Shown here piece after piece: positions 42,210-50,967 of a stretch of 58,162 nt of DNA. The notes under the pieces were generated by a model, which ran no database searches, had not been told where the DNA came from, and saw only the letters and a list, made by a program, of their open reading frames with translations. This DNA comes from Bacillota bacterium (GTDB lineage: Bacteria; Bacillota; Clostridia; Peptostreptococcales; Anaerovoracaceae), in NCBI GenBank assembly GCA_030526325.1, contig JAUNCY010000001.1, positions 1-58,162 of the forward strand, given 5' to 3'. The first letter of the stretch is position 1. The number at the start of each line of letters is the position of its first letter. A program made the position numbers and the translations under genes.

Positions 42210-42935
42210 CTAAATTTTATCCTGAAGTCTCTGGCAGCTTCCCGCTTCAAGGAAGAGCTTCGGGAAAACCTCTTCTTTCGATCCTATGCTGCTTATCTCG
42301 CCGTTTGCCAGTACAATAATCTTGTCCGCTATGTTGAGAATTCTCTCCTGATGGGAGATTATAAGAATTGCTCCGTTAATATCGTCTCTCATCTTCTCAA
42401 ATACCTTGATAAGGCTGTTGAAGCTCCAAAGGTCTATACCCGCTTCCGGCTCGTCAAACAGAGAAAGTTTGGTTCCTCTTGCAAGTATCATAGCAATTTC
42501 AATACGCTTCAGCTCTCCGCCGGACAGACTGCTGTTGACTTCTCTGTCAACGTAATCTCTTGCGCAAAGTCCAACCTCCGATAAAACATCGCATACCTGA
42601 TGAGTGGTCATCGTTCTTCCGGATGCGATGGAAACCATGTCCTTGACAGTCAGGCCTTTAAAATGAACCGGCTGCTGGAAGGCAAAGCTTATTCCTTTAT
42701 TGGCTCTTTCTGTAATATTCAAATCCGTAATGTCCTCCCCGTCGAGAAGAATCTGACCCGCGGTCGGTTTGATTATTCCTGCAATAATCTTTGCAAGGGT
42801 AGATTTTCCTCCTCCGTTCGGACCTGTTACAGCAACGAAATGTTCACTGATTTCAAGATTAATATTCTTGAGGATATCCTTTTTTTCTCCGTTTTCATCC
42901 ACCACCGAATAAGAAATATTTTTTAACTCTAACAT
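42210..42935 (-). CDS. sufC: SufC-type ATPase of a minimal Suf system
   Basis: 241 residues. Walker A TGPNGGGKSTLAK near 36-48, ABC signature SSLSGGELKRIEIAMIL, Walker B LSLFDEPEAGIDLWSF and H-loop ISHQERIL are present; the DEPEAGID sequence is characteristic of SufC. It powers cluster assembly on the SufB partner encoded 68 bases downstream. ATG 42935 follows GGAGGAG; the ATG at 42947 lies inside that ribosome site. Confidence 0.92.
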   Translation of the reverse strand: MLELKNISYSVVDENGEKKDILKNINLEISEHFVAVTGPNGGGKSTLAKIIAGIIKPTAGQILLDGEDITDLNITERANKGISFAFQQPVHFKGLTVKDMVSIASGRTMTTHQVCDVLSEVGLCARDYVDREVNSSLSGGELKRIEIAMILARGTKLSLFDEPEAGIDLWSFNSLIKVFEKMRDDINGAILIISHQERILNIADKIIVLANGEISSIGSKEEVFPKLFLEAGSCQRLQDKI

Positions 42936-42999
42936 TGACTCCTCCATATATGATTTAAGTCTCTAAAGACCTTTTTTCCTTTTCCTATCAAACATATAA

Positions 43000-43028
43000 A
43001 TATTAATCCATTTTTTGAAAAACTACAA
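43000..43028 (-). promoter_or_regulatory. Possible sufCB promoter
   Basis: On the minus strand TTGTAG (43028-43023), 17 bases, TAATAT (43005-43000), about 65 bases before the sufC ATG. A GTCT-N4-AGAC repeat lies just downstream (42959-42970). Confidence 0.5.
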
Positions 43029-43045
43029 CAATTTTGCGAAATATA

Positions 43046-43774
43046 TTAAAATTTATTGTGCCTCCCGAAATTCACGTTGATTCCTGCCTTTGCCGCCTGA
43101 CTGCATAAATTGCGAACCGATACTGTATATTTCTTACCGTCCTTGATAAAGTGCGTTCCCAGCTGCCTGAATTCAAAATCAACTCTGCGTTTTATGCACT
43201 GCTGTCTCAAATCCAGAATCCATTCATAATCCAGCGGCCTTGCGTACATATCCGACTCTCCGCCTGCCACTACAAGCTCTATATCGTCAAGATATTTCTC
43301 TATATCGATTTTTTCCAGAAGAGGCTGTGCAGTTATACATTTGTGCTTAATGGGCAGCCTGCTGAATATTTCCAGCCTGCGTTCTGCATTTTTCCGGTTT
43401 TCCACTGTGCAGCACACTACCACATTATCGTAACCGTCTCCCCAGTCCTCCGGTACGGTCTCTTCAAATCTTTCAATCCGCTTTGTAAGAAACAAAAATG
43501 TCAGATCCTGCCTCTGCTTCATCATTTCCCAGCATTGAGGTCTCCATTCGTCCGCATCTTCTATGAGGAAATCTGACGAAAAGCATGTGTAAACTATGCC
43601 GGACCTGATTCTGTAATTTCCGTTTTTGAATCTTTCCACAGGCCTGTAGAATTCTTCGGTTCTGACTATATTTTCCGTATTGATGTTTCTCCTGCGGTCT
43701 CTTTTGTGTATATAACAGTGTCTGCAGCCCTCGCTGTATCTTCTGCATCCCCTCCAGGGATTCCACATAGCCAT
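43046..43774 (-). CDS. Phage Gp37/Gp68-like (DUF5131) protein with radical-SAM-like cysteines
   Basis: 242 residues. WNPWRGCRRYSEGCRHCYI near 4-22 gives Cys at about 10, 17 and 20, a pattern like the 4Fe-4S binding motif of radical SAM proteins. Further segments (TCFSSDFLIEDADEWRPQCW, LFLTKRIERF, VVCCTVENRKNAERRL, CITAQPLLEKID, VVAGGESD) are typical of DUF5131. The family is found in phages and bacteria; its chemistry is not established. ATG 43774 follows GGAGG. No phage genes are nearby. Confidence 0.85.
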   Translation of the reverse strand: MAMWNPWRGCRRYSEGCRHCYIHKRDRRRNINTENIVRTEEFYRPVERFKNGNYRIRSGIVYTCFSSDFLIEDADEWRPQCWEMMKQRQDLTFLFLTKRIERFEETVPEDWGDGYDNVVVCCTVENRKNAERRLEIFSRLPIKHKCITAQPLLEKIDIEKYLDDIELVVAGGESDMYARPLDYEWILDLRQQCIKRRVDFEFRQLGTHFIKDGKKYTVSVRNLCSQAAKAGINVNFGRHNKF

Positions 43775-43896
43775 AGCATTCCTCCCTCCGGCCTGTATAA
43801 CCGGATTATATCAGATTTGTAACAAAAAAACACGTTATCAGACGGTTAAGCCGTATATAGAATTTTCTCGTTTTCCCATCACTGTGCAGTAAACTG

Positions 43897-43927
43897 ACTG
43901 AGGACCGGAGTCAAACCGGTCCTCAGT
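43897..43927. other. Strong perfect hairpin without a T run
   Basis: Twelve-base arms ACTGAGGACCGG / CCGGTCCTCAGT with loop AGTCAAA. No T run follows on either strand, so it is not a normal Rho-independent terminator. It lies downstream (minus strand) of the small open frame at 43997-44104 and may protect the 3' end of that transcript. The rest of the 43775-44227 gap holds the open frame, its promoter and palindrome. Confidence 0.5.
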
Positions 43928-43996
43928 GAATTTATTTAGCTTTTGACATGCGTTATCCTCAGCTTATGCCCCGAAAACGCTCAAACCGGATCAGGT

Positions 43997-44104
43997 TTAT
44001 TTATTTGCTTCAAGAAATCTCTGCAGGATTGCTGCAGCTTCTGCTCTTGCAGCATTATTATTTTGATTTCTGCAAATATGACATCTCTCTTTCCTTTTTA
44101 GCAC
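43997..44104 (-). CDS. Possible small CxxC protein (35 residues)
   Basis: Starts at GTG 44104 and reads with a CHIC pair near residues 8-11, then an Ala/Glu-rich amphipathic helix (AARAEAAAILQRFLEANK) that looks like real coding sequence. No ribosome site precedes the GTG. In a second frame just upstream the sequence IFKGILTVLFGAKKERE also looks protein-like, so this may be the frameshifted end of a small membrane protein rather than an intact gene. A promoter with a palindrome at its +1 lies about 60 bases upstream, which supports transcription. Low confidence. Confidence 0.3.
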   Translation of the reverse strand: MLKRKERCHICRNQNNNAARAEAAAILQRFLEANK

Positions 44105-44145
44105 CGAATAATACGGTCAGAATCCCTTTAAAGATTCTTGTATTG

Positions 44146-44195
44146 ATACTTGCTCAAGTATACTTTTACTCTATCATATTTTTTGCTTTAATCAA
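44146..44195 (-). promoter_or_regulatory. Promoter with palindromic operator-like site
   Basis: On the minus strand TTGATT (44195-44190), 16 bases, TAGAGT (44173-44168). The palindrome ATACTTG-AG-CAAGTAT at 44146-44161 begins at the predicted transcription start. It lies after the ABC permease gene and points to the small open frame at 43997-44104. Confidence 0.5.
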
Positions 44196-44227
44196 CAACT
44201 ATTCTTTGTTTTCAACAGCGCTTTTTA

Positions 44228-46687
44228 CTACTCACTGAACCGTATACGGTTAATAAGTGTATCTCTGTTAAGGTATTTGCCCAGCGCGAAGACAAGTACA
44301 AACTGCACTGCCGCCAGAACCACGGTCACTATAAGCGCCGCCTCCCAGGGATAATGATATGTGCTTATGTTGAACATAGAGTTCTTCTTTGCCCACAGGA
44401 ATACCGGATATCCCAGAAGGCTGCCTGCGCCAACAGTCAGAATCAGGGTTCCCACCGTATAGAACAGCCCCTCCAGACTCAGCATATTTCTCAGCTGACC
44501 CGAGGACATTCCCACAGCCTGCATCATTCCCAGTTCCTTCTTTCTCACATGCACACTGTATATCATTGTGTTTATGAGATTCATGATGCATATCGCCCCC
44601 AGAATTCCAAGAAATACCGAGCAGGCGGCCGTTACAACGGTCATTGACATGTTCCATTCCTCATATTTTTCCTGTCTTGACACTAACCTGAGTACATCGC
44701 TTTCCTCCATCAGACTCCTTATATCCGCCTCAAGCTCCGCATCGTACATCTCATCAGCGTATATATGTACAACGTCGTTCAGGCTGCCGGTACTCATTGC
44801 ATCTACAGCTTCCTTTGACATTATGAATGCGCTGTAACCCGTAATTCCCATGGAGTATTCTCCTATGGCTATTATCTCCACTTCCCTTTCTGCCTTTGTC
44901 TCTCCGTCATCGGTTCTTATTGTCACCTTATCTCCTACTGCCAGGTCATGATACCAGTGAAGAGATGCGCTGTCCAGAATAGCTTTCTCCCCGGATTTCA
45001 AGTCCTCATAGGATGCTGAGCCCTCAATTATTCCGTCCTCTATTTCCTTTTTATAGCTTTCAGGTATACCGCATATCCATTCGCTGCTCCCATCCGTGAT
45101 GAAATCCGAATCGAATCTCATCTGAGAGAAAATCTCCGCCTTCTCTACTCCGTCAAGAGACTCAATACTGCTTACGAACTCCGAGTCTATAGGATTGCTG
45201 CGGATTACGGCATTCCATTCTCTTTCAGGATGCTCTGCGTTTCCTGTTTCCGTCTGAATAACCACCTTATACTGACCCGGAACATCCTCGGCGGCACTGT
45301 CCGCCGGATCCGCACATGCCAGTACTGATGCGACGCACATAAGGAATATTCCGGTAATACTCATAGCCGCAATAGTAATTATGCTTTTCTTTCTGCTCTG
45401 AAGCAGGTTTCTTGCAGCAAGTCTTCCCACTGTCATATTCTGATATCCCTTTATTGACTTTCGGAATTTCCTGTTTCCTTCGCTGTAATTCATAGCCTCT
45501 ACAGCCGAAGCCTTTGACGCTGTTTTCACAGGTTTTCTCAAGGACAGGAATATCGTGAAAAATGATGCTGCCGCTGCAATCAGGTATATCCACCAGTGGT
45601 AAAGAGGAACCGAGCCGTTGTTAATAAGGGCACGTGCAGTCTCCACCATAACGTTGTCGTCGTTCAGAATTCCAAGGAAAACGTTTATCAGAACCTTAGT
45701 CGCCAGGGTTCCCGCCGCAAGTCCTGCAGGAACGAATATCAGGGCTGTGAACATACCTTCTCTTACCACTATCTTCTTTATCTGCTTTTTTGACGCTCCC
45801 AAAGCTTTCAGTCTTCCGAATTCTCTTACTCTCGGAGCCATAGATACATAATATATGCTGTATATTGTCACTATGCCGGCGACCACTATAATTAACATAA
45901 TCCCGACAATTGAAGGCAGGAAAACCGGATCCACATAATTAGCCGACAGGTATTCTCCGTTAATATTCATATCTTTTTCAGATATCCCGAAACCCGATGC
46001 TATATCCTTAATTTTCTGCTCCAGCTCATCCGTTGTGCTGTCGCCGTTCCCGAAGACTCTGAACAGAAATCTGTAGGAAATATCCTCAGCCGGCACCACG
46101 CTTCTCATGAACTTTTCAGAAACCAGTGCCGTATATGACGGTGCGTCCTCATCCCGAACAGATTCCGGAAGAAATCCGCATATTGTAAAATCTCTCTCCT
46201 CTGTATAATCAAGTCCGCCGTTCCTTAACACCTGATAAGGAATCCTCACAGTATCTCCAATCCCTCCGGATATACCCGCAGCTTCGAGCAGCCCTTTTGA
46301 CACAACAATTTCTCCCTCTTCAACCGGATATGTTCCGGACTCAAGCCGGACTTTATACATTTCCCTGCCTGCTTCATCGATATACATCATAGATATATCA
46401 GCATTTTCAGCCGCCGCCTGCGCCACATCACTGCGCAGCCCGTATTCAGCTATATCATAATGAGCCGAAAGCATATTTACAGTGTTTTCATCAACATTTC
46501 TGAACAAAGCATGCCAGGTAGGATAAAGTTCATTTACCGACGCAAACTGGGAATCGATAATGCACTTTCCTATAGACGGCACCGCAAAAAGCATCAACGA
46601 TACGAGGAAAACCGCAATCCCCACGAGGAGGTTTCTGGTTCGGCTGTATTTCAGGTTGGCCAGCGCCACCTTTGATACTGTCTTCAT
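44228..46687 (-). CDS. ABC transporter permease with two FtsX-type domains
   Basis: 819 residues. Layout: membrane segment near 20-40, large extracellular domain (about 45-255), three membrane segments (about 260-385), a further membrane segment near 440, second extracellular domain (about 460-680), and three final membrane segments with a KKELGMMQAVGMSSGQLRNM cytoplasmic loop. MacB/FtsX-type permeases of this kind export peptides, lipoproteins or antimicrobials, or sense antibiotic stress. The ATG overlaps the ATPase stop (TAATG). The two-component system upstream probably controls it. Confidence 0.9.
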   Translation of the reverse strand: MKTVSKVALANLKYSRTRNLLVGIAVFLVSLMLFAVPSIGKCIIDSQFASVNELYPTWHALFRNVDENTVNMLSAHYDIAEYGLRSDVAQAAAENADISMMYIDEAGREMYKVRLESGTYPVEEGEIVVSKGLLEAAGISGGIGDTVRIPYQVLRNGGLDYTEERDFTICGFLPESVRDEDAPSYTALVSEKFMRSVVPAEDISYRFLFRVFGNGDSTTDELEQKIKDIASGFGISEKDMNINGEYLSANYVDPVFLPSIVGIMLIIVVAGIVTIYSIYYVSMAPRVREFGRLKALGASKKQIKKIVVREGMFTALIFVPAGLAAGTLATKVLINVFLGILNDDNVMVETARALINNGSVPLYHWWIYLIAAAASFFTIFLSLRKPVKTASKASAVEAMNYSEGNRKFRKSIKGYQNMTVGRLAARNLLQSRKKSIITIAAMSITGIFLMCVASVLACADPADSAAEDVPGQYKVVIQTETGNAEHPEREWNAVIRSNPIDSEFVSSIESLDGVEKAEIFSQMRFDSDFITDGSSEWICGIPESYKKEIEDGIIEGSASYEDLKSGEKAILDSASLHWYHDLAVGDKVTIRTDDGETKAEREVEIIAIGEYSMGITGYSAFIMSKEAVDAMSTGSLNDVVHIYADEMYDAELEADIRSLMEESDVLRLVSRQEKYEEWNMSMTVVTAACSVFLGILGAICIMNLINTMIYSVHVRKKELGMMQAVGMSSGQLRNMLSLEGLFYTVGTLILTVGAGSLLGYPVFLWAKKNSMFNISTYHYPWEAALIVTVVLAAVQFVLVFALGKYLNRDTLINRIRFSE

Positions 46688-47358
46688 TAGCCTCTCACCA
46701 CCTTGCCATCCTCAATAACGACAACTCTGTCGGCCATCTGCGCTATACTTTCATCATGAGTTATCATCACGAGAGTCTGTCCGAATTCCGTTACGCACCT
46801 TCTCAAAAGGCTTGTAACTTCCAGTCCGGTGTGGGAGTCAAGATTTCCGGTAGGCTCATCCGCAAGTATTATTGCCGGATTTGAAACCAGAGCCCTGGCA
46901 ATGGCTGTTCTCTGTTTCTGACCTCCCGACAGTGCGGAAGGCATGGATTTCCTTTTATCCGCTATTCCTATTCTCTCAAGAATCTCTTCTGCCTCTCTTT
47001 TGTTTACCTTCCTGTTATCAAGTCCTAAAGGAAGTACAATATTCTCCCAGACATTCAATGACGGAATCAGATTAAAATCCTGAAAGATGAATCCTATTTT
47101 TCTCCTTCTGAACCCGGCGAGTTCGTCATCCTTCAATGCAAAAATATCTTTTCCGTCGATTATTACTTTTCCCGAGTCCGGTCTGTCAAGGCCTCCAAGC
47201 AAATGCAGCAGAGTGGATTTGCCTGAACCTGATTTCCCCACCACCGCCGTAAATTTTCCTCTTTCTATCAGAAGATTCGTGTGGTCCGCTGCTTTAACCA
47301 GATTTTCTCCCTTTCCGTAGTATTTTACCAGATCTCTTGTTTCCGCAATTATGTCCAT
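46687..47358 (-). CDS. ABC transporter ATPase (MacB/LolD type)
   Basis: 223 residues. Walker A GKSGSGKSTLLHLLGGLDRPDSG near 37-59, signature ALSGGQKQRTAIARALV, Walker B IILADEPTGNLDSHTG and H-loop ITHDESIAQMADRV match MacB/LolD/BceA ATPases. Starts with ATG 47358 after AAAGGGG. Its upstream region contains long inverted and direct repeats likely bound by the response regulator. Confidence 0.93.
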   Translation of the reverse strand: MDIIAETRDLVKYYGKGENLVKAADHTNLLIERGKFTAVVGKSGSGKSTLLHLLGGLDRPDSGKVIIDGKDIFALKDDELAGFRRRKIGFIFQDFNLIPSLNVWENIVLPLGLDNRKVNKREAEEILERIGIADKRKSMPSALSGGQKQRTAIARALVSNPAIILADEPTGNLDSHTGLEVTSLLRRCVTEFGQTLVMITHDESIAQMADRVVVIEDGKVVRG

Positions 47359-47408
47359 TCCTGTTCCCCTTTCGTTTTTTGTTTTATATTATCATCCGTG
47401 AATTACAA

Positions 47409-47454
47409 AACCCTTACAAACCACAATTAAGAATATAACAGTTTTGTAAGGGTT
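47409..47454. promoter_or_regulatory. Response-regulator binding region before the ABC genes
   Basis: A perfect 12-base inverted repeat, AACCCTTACAAA at 47409-47420 and its complement at 47443-47454, with centres 34 bases apart. On the minus strand TTTGTAA recurs as a direct repeat ten bases apart (TTTGTAAGGG/TTTTGTAAT) just ahead of a -10-like GATAATAT with no good -35, as expected for an OmpR-type activator. Confidence 0.65.
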
Positions 47455-47490
47455 CCTAATTTTTTATATAATGCTTTCTTTCAGCCGGAA

Positions 47491-48753
47491 CTACTCCTTT
47501 GGCAGAATTATCCTGAAGGTTGTACCGCATTCCCGGCCTCTTACTGCGGAAACAGTTCCTCCCTGCGCCTCTATTATCCGTCTTGCCAGATAAAGTCCCA
47601 CACCGGCTCCCTCTCCGGACATTTCCGACGCTCTTTTTCCACGATAGAATCTCATGAATATCCGGTTTATCTCATCCTCCGGTATTCCTATGCCCCTGTC
47701 TGAGATTTCAACGAGGACATTGGTTGCCATTTCGGATACTTTTACATCTATTAAGCCGCCTTCGTATGAATATTTTATGCCGTTATCCATAACATTCAGC
47801 AGTGCCTCTTCCGTCCATCGGCTGTCGTGTCTGATTATTACGGAGTCTTCCATTTCCACCCGTATTTCGGTTTTTCTGCTGCGTGCTTTCTGCATAATAC
47901 GGCTCACCGCTGCGGCAACCGTTTCTCTCAGATCTGACATTTCCGGATTTATCTTTATCATACCGGCCTCAAGTCTTGACAGACTCACCAGCTCATTCAT
48001 AAGATTTTCCAGCTTCTCTATGTCCTCCGTCTCGCTTTTCAGGAAGGAATTTCTCTCCTCATCATTAAGATAAGATGTCATCACCAGTTCATGGCTCATC
48101 TTCAGAGAGGCAAGCGGCGTTTTCAGCTGATGTGAAATATCGGTAATAAGCATCTTTGTGCTCTGCTGTTCCTCTTCGGCCTTGTCTTTCAGATTTCTGA
48201 AATATGCCCCCAGAGAATTCAAAGTCTCCCTGACCCTTTCCGCCTCCTCACCGACAGCAAATGTATCAGGCGGGAGCTGTTCAAAATCCCCTCTGCGGAA
48301 TTTTTCCAGACATTCATAAACACCGAGCATCAGCTTTTCCTCTTTCTCTCTCTCTGCATTTTTCTTCCTGTTCTGCAGCGCCAGGGTTAAAACCATGCAA
48401 AGAGCAAGGATTCCCAGGCTCAAAGCCCACACCTTCCATATTCTGTCCTGTGAGACACCTCTTCTGAAGGAATATCCGTATTTTTTCTCCAATATATCCA
48501 GAGCATCTTCCCGGGCAGACGATTCTTCCTCTGAGGGCTTAGAAAAGAGAGATGATTCTTTACCGGACTTCTGCCACGCATTTACAACCGCAGCTTCATT
48601 CTCAGGACTGACGGCTATAAGCTCTGCCGTCAGGCTCCGCTCGCCGGTCTCGTTCAATACCGCTGCAGCCCAGCAAAAACCGGTGAATATCACGGCAAAT
48701 GCCGCAAAAATCAAAATATATCTCTTTATTTCCCTGTGACCTTTTCTGTCCAT
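47491..48753 (-). CDS. Sensor histidine kinase
   Basis: 420 residues. Two membrane segments (about 13-32 and 108-127) enclose an extracellular sensor of some 75 residues. A HAMP-like linker follows, then the DHp domain with the phospho-acceptor His208 in DISHQLKTPLASL, and the ATP-binding domain with N, D/F and G boxes (NVMDNGIKYS, DRGIGIPEDEINRIF, GEGAGVGLYLARRII). Partner of the OmpR-type regulator encoded just upstream, overlapping by 28 bases. The sensed signal is unknown; the ABC neighbour suggests envelope stress or a peptide. Confidence 0.92.
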   Translation of the reverse strand: MDRKGHREIKRYILIFAAFAVIFTGFCWAAAVLNETGERSLTAELIAVSPENEAAVVNAWQKSGKESSLFSKPSEEESSAREDALDILEKKYGYSFRRGVSQDRIWKVWALSLGILALCMVLTLALQNRKKNAEREKEEKLMLGVYECLEKFRRGDFEQLPPDTFAVGEEAERVRETLNSLGAYFRNLKDKAEEEQQSTKMLITDISHQLKTPLASLKMSHELVMTSYLNDEERNSFLKSETEDIEKLENLMNELVSLSRLEAGMIKINPEMSDLRETVAAAVSRIMQKARSRKTEIRVEMEDSVIIRHDSRWTEEALLNVMDNGIKYSYEGGLIDVKVSEMATNVLVEISDRGIGIPEDEINRIFMRFYRGKRASEMSGEGAGVGLYLARRIIEAQGGTVSAVRGRECGTTFRIILPKE

Positions 48754-49400
48754 ATATACCCAAGACCTCTCACATTTGAAATGCAGTCCGTTTCCAACCT
48801 GCTTTTCAGTCTGCTTATGTTAACCGTAACCGTATTGTCGTCAATAAACTGTCCGTCAATCTCCCAGATATGCTCCAGAATCTTTTCCTTTGATACAATA
48901 TGCCCCGCATTATCCACGAGATATCTGAGAAGCTGGTATTCCTTCCGGCTCAGATTTATCTGTTCGCCGTTTTTGTATACCTGCATTTCCTCTGTCCGTA
49001 TCTCAAATTCTCCGGAAATCAGCACCTTTTCTTTTGTCCCTTTTATTCTGTTCATTATGGCATTTACCTTTGACACCAGAACCATTAGAGAAAACGGCTT
49101 TGTCATATAATCATCCGCTCCCGAGTCGTACCCGCTGACGATGTCTATCTCCTTATCCATTGCAGTCAGATACATCAGATAGCAGCTGCTTTTCTCCCTT
49201 ATGCGTCTGCCGATATCCATACCGCTTCCGTCCTGCAGCGTAATATCGCATATGGCAAGTTCAAAAGTCTCTTCGTCTATTATTTTTTCTGCCTCAGCTA
49301 TACTTTGCGCCGAGAAAACACTGTATCCCTCCTTCCGTAGAGTCATGCTAATTCCCCTGTTCAGATTCTTATCATCTTCCAGCAGAAAAATACCGCTCAT
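48726..49400 (-). CDS. OmpR-family response regulator
   Basis: 224 residues. Receiver domain (about 1-115) with acidic pair D9-D10, phospho-acceptor D52 (AICDITLQDGSG) and TKPF lysine near 102, then a winged-helix DNA-binding domain (about 130-220, with LSRKEYQLLRYLVDN and VTVNISRLKSRLE). ATG 49400 follows GGAGGAGGG. First gene of the two-component/ABC group; palindromes sharing TTTGTAA occur at its own promoter (49436-49449) and at the ABC promoter, suggesting autoregulation. Confidence 0.93.
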   Translation of the reverse strand: MSGIFLLEDDKNLNRGISMTLRKEGYSVFSAQSIAEAEKIIDEETFELAICDITLQDGSGMDIGRRIREKSSCYLMYLTAMDKEIDIVSGYDSGADDYMTKPFSLMVLVSKVNAIMNRIKGTKEKVLISGEFEIRTEEMQVYKNGEQINLSRKEYQLLRYLVDNAGHIVSKEKILEHIWEIDGQFIDDNTVTVNISRLKSRLETDCISNVRGLGYIWTEKVTGK

Positions 49401-49435
49401 ATAATCTCTTCCCTCCTCCTGCTTTTCTGTTTTAT

Positions 49436-49449
49436 CCGTTTACAAACGG
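49436..49449. promoter_or_regulatory. Palindrome upstream of the response regulator
   Basis: CCGTTT-AC-AAACGG, about 36 bases before the response regulator start. It contains TTTGTAA on one strand like the boxes at 47409-47454, so it may be an autoregulatory site. No T run follows, so it is unlikely to be a terminator. Confidence 0.5.
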
Positions 49450-49461
49450 AATATACCGACT

Positions 49462-50262
49462 TTAAAGCTCAAACGACTCCAGATCTTCCGGGATATAAAG
49501 ATTTCCACTAAAATATCTTCTCCCTTCGTCGCTGTATATCTCCCTGCGGTCTGCCTTATGATCATCCTCCGTATGGTAAAGCACCAGATTCTTTACTCCC
49601 AGTTTCTGAGCCGTCCTGCAGGCCTCCATAACAGTCGAGTGATGTATCTCGTGGGGATGATACCGGTCTGCTTCTGATTCGAGACACAATGCCTCGTGAA
49701 GCATCCATTTGCTGCCGGCTGCCAGTTCTGCCGCCCCCTCACAGAAAGGCTCATCTCCACAGAAGGTCAGCTTTTCCTCTTCGTTCAGATGTATTATACA
49801 GCCGAACTACTTTGTTTTAGCCGATTTGGTATCGAAGAAAACCACCTTCCTGCCCATTATATCCACTTCCTGACGGTCTTCAACAGGAACCATATGTATT
49901 CTGTCTCCGATAAAACGAGTCTCTTTATCCTGCATCAGGGCACGGGAAATATATTCTATGTCTTTCAAAAGCTCCGCATAGGAGTATATTCTGACATCGC
50001 CCTCATAATCATCGTGATTCATATGATGACATACCATTCTTATCATCCAGATTATTCCTGTTACATGATCTATGTGTTTATGGGTTACAAAAATGTCCTT
50101 AATGTTCTTCCAGTTTATTCCTGAGTCCTTCAGCTGTTTTAGAATTCCGCTGCCGCCGCCTCCGTCAAGAAGAAGGCATCTGTCATCTTCGCTTACAGCA
50201 AAGCAGCTCTGGAAATATTCGGTAACCAAAGCATGTCCGGTTCCCAGAACAGTCAGCTTCAT
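49462..50262 (-). pseudogene. MBL-fold metallohydrolase interrupted by an in-frame amber codon
   Basis: The complete frame is 266 codons, with one internal TAG at 49809-49807. The N-terminal part has the metal site (VTHKHIDHVTGI) and a second part runs through TFCGDEPF, WMLHEALC, and HHSTVMEACRTAQKLGVKNLVLYHTEDDH to the family end. The two halves are in the same frame with no base missing. The context around the stop (KSAKT-K-stop-FGC) matches a place where related MBL proteins have Gln, so a single C to T change in CAG would explain it. It could also be a sequencing error or read through. The family resembles RNase Z-like hydrolases. ATG 50262 lies four bases after the methyltransferase gene. 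Confidence 0.85.
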
Positions 50263-50266
50263 CGCC

Positions 50267-50890
50267 TTATTCCCCTTTCACAAAATCCAGCTGAACCAGT
50301 TTTTTTCCGTTGGGCAGTTCCTGCTCCGTTTTATCTGTCAGCCGGTAATTTATACTCTTCATATTATATTCCAGAATGTCTTCCTCCATCTGATGATGCA
50401 CTTTGTCCAGATCATCGAAGGCATGGAGATAAGGCGAATCCGAAACAAAGCTGTCGTCTGTGTTTATCTGTATTATGCATGAAACATACCCGGCTCCTGC
50501 TTTTTTAACAGCATTCATAAAGCATTCATAACCTATATATTCAATCAGAAGATTGGCGACAACAAGCTCCGCCTCCGGCAGAACCGTGCCGTCATCCGTC
50601 AGATCAGCACATATGCACTCCAGGCAGCCTTTCAGTTCCGGATATCTTTTACTGCATTCCTCCAGGTATTTCGCGTTAATGTCCACACCGTAAACCCGGT
50701 CAGTTTTAGAAGTGTCTATATGCTCCAGCCCGTTTCCTCCCGCTATTCCGAAAATCATAACAGTTCTTACCGGATTTTTATAGAACTGATCTTTCATCAT
50801 CCTGTTCATCGTCTGAAGCTGCATAACAGAATCCAGCTTCATATGGTTTTCATAATCGTCCAGAGATATGCTTTCCCATGGGTTCCTCAT
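50267..50890 (-). CDS. SAM-dependent methyltransferase
   Basis: 207 residues, class I Rossmann methyltransferase: motif I VMIFGIAGGNGLEHID near 45-60, acidic end of strand 2 VYGVDINAKYLEEC, motif at ECICADLTDD, and AELVVANLLIEYIG for strand 4. The substrate is not evident; small-molecule methylation is plausible. ATG 50890 follows GGAGAGGGAG. Co-transcribed with the interrupted MBL gene; divergent from the M18 aminopeptidase. Confidence 0.85.
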   Translation of the reverse strand: MRNPWESISLDDYENHMKLDSVMQLQTMNRMMKDQFYKNPVRTVMIFGIAGGNGLEHIDTSKTDRVYGVDINAKYLEECSKRYPELKGCLECICADLTDDGTVLPEAELVVANLLIEYIGYECFMNAVKKAGAGYVSCIIQINTDDSFVSDSPYLHAFDDLDKVHHQMEEDILEYNMKSINYRLTDKTEQELPNGKKLVQLDFVKGE

Positions 50891-50967
50891 AATATCACTC
50901 CCTCTCCGTTTCCCGGCTCATTTTATTTATTATAACACGCGGCGCCGTTGCGTTCACCACAGTTTTA

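Noticed and set aside
43948-44238. Plus-strand open frame of 96 codons
   Set aside because: Start lacks a ribosome site, and it overlaps the better supported minus-strand promoter and small frame.
49807-49809. Pyrrolysine or programmed readthrough at TAG
   Set aside because: No pyl genes or readthrough signals are visible here, and a simple CAG to TAG change explains the stop; left as an alternative only.
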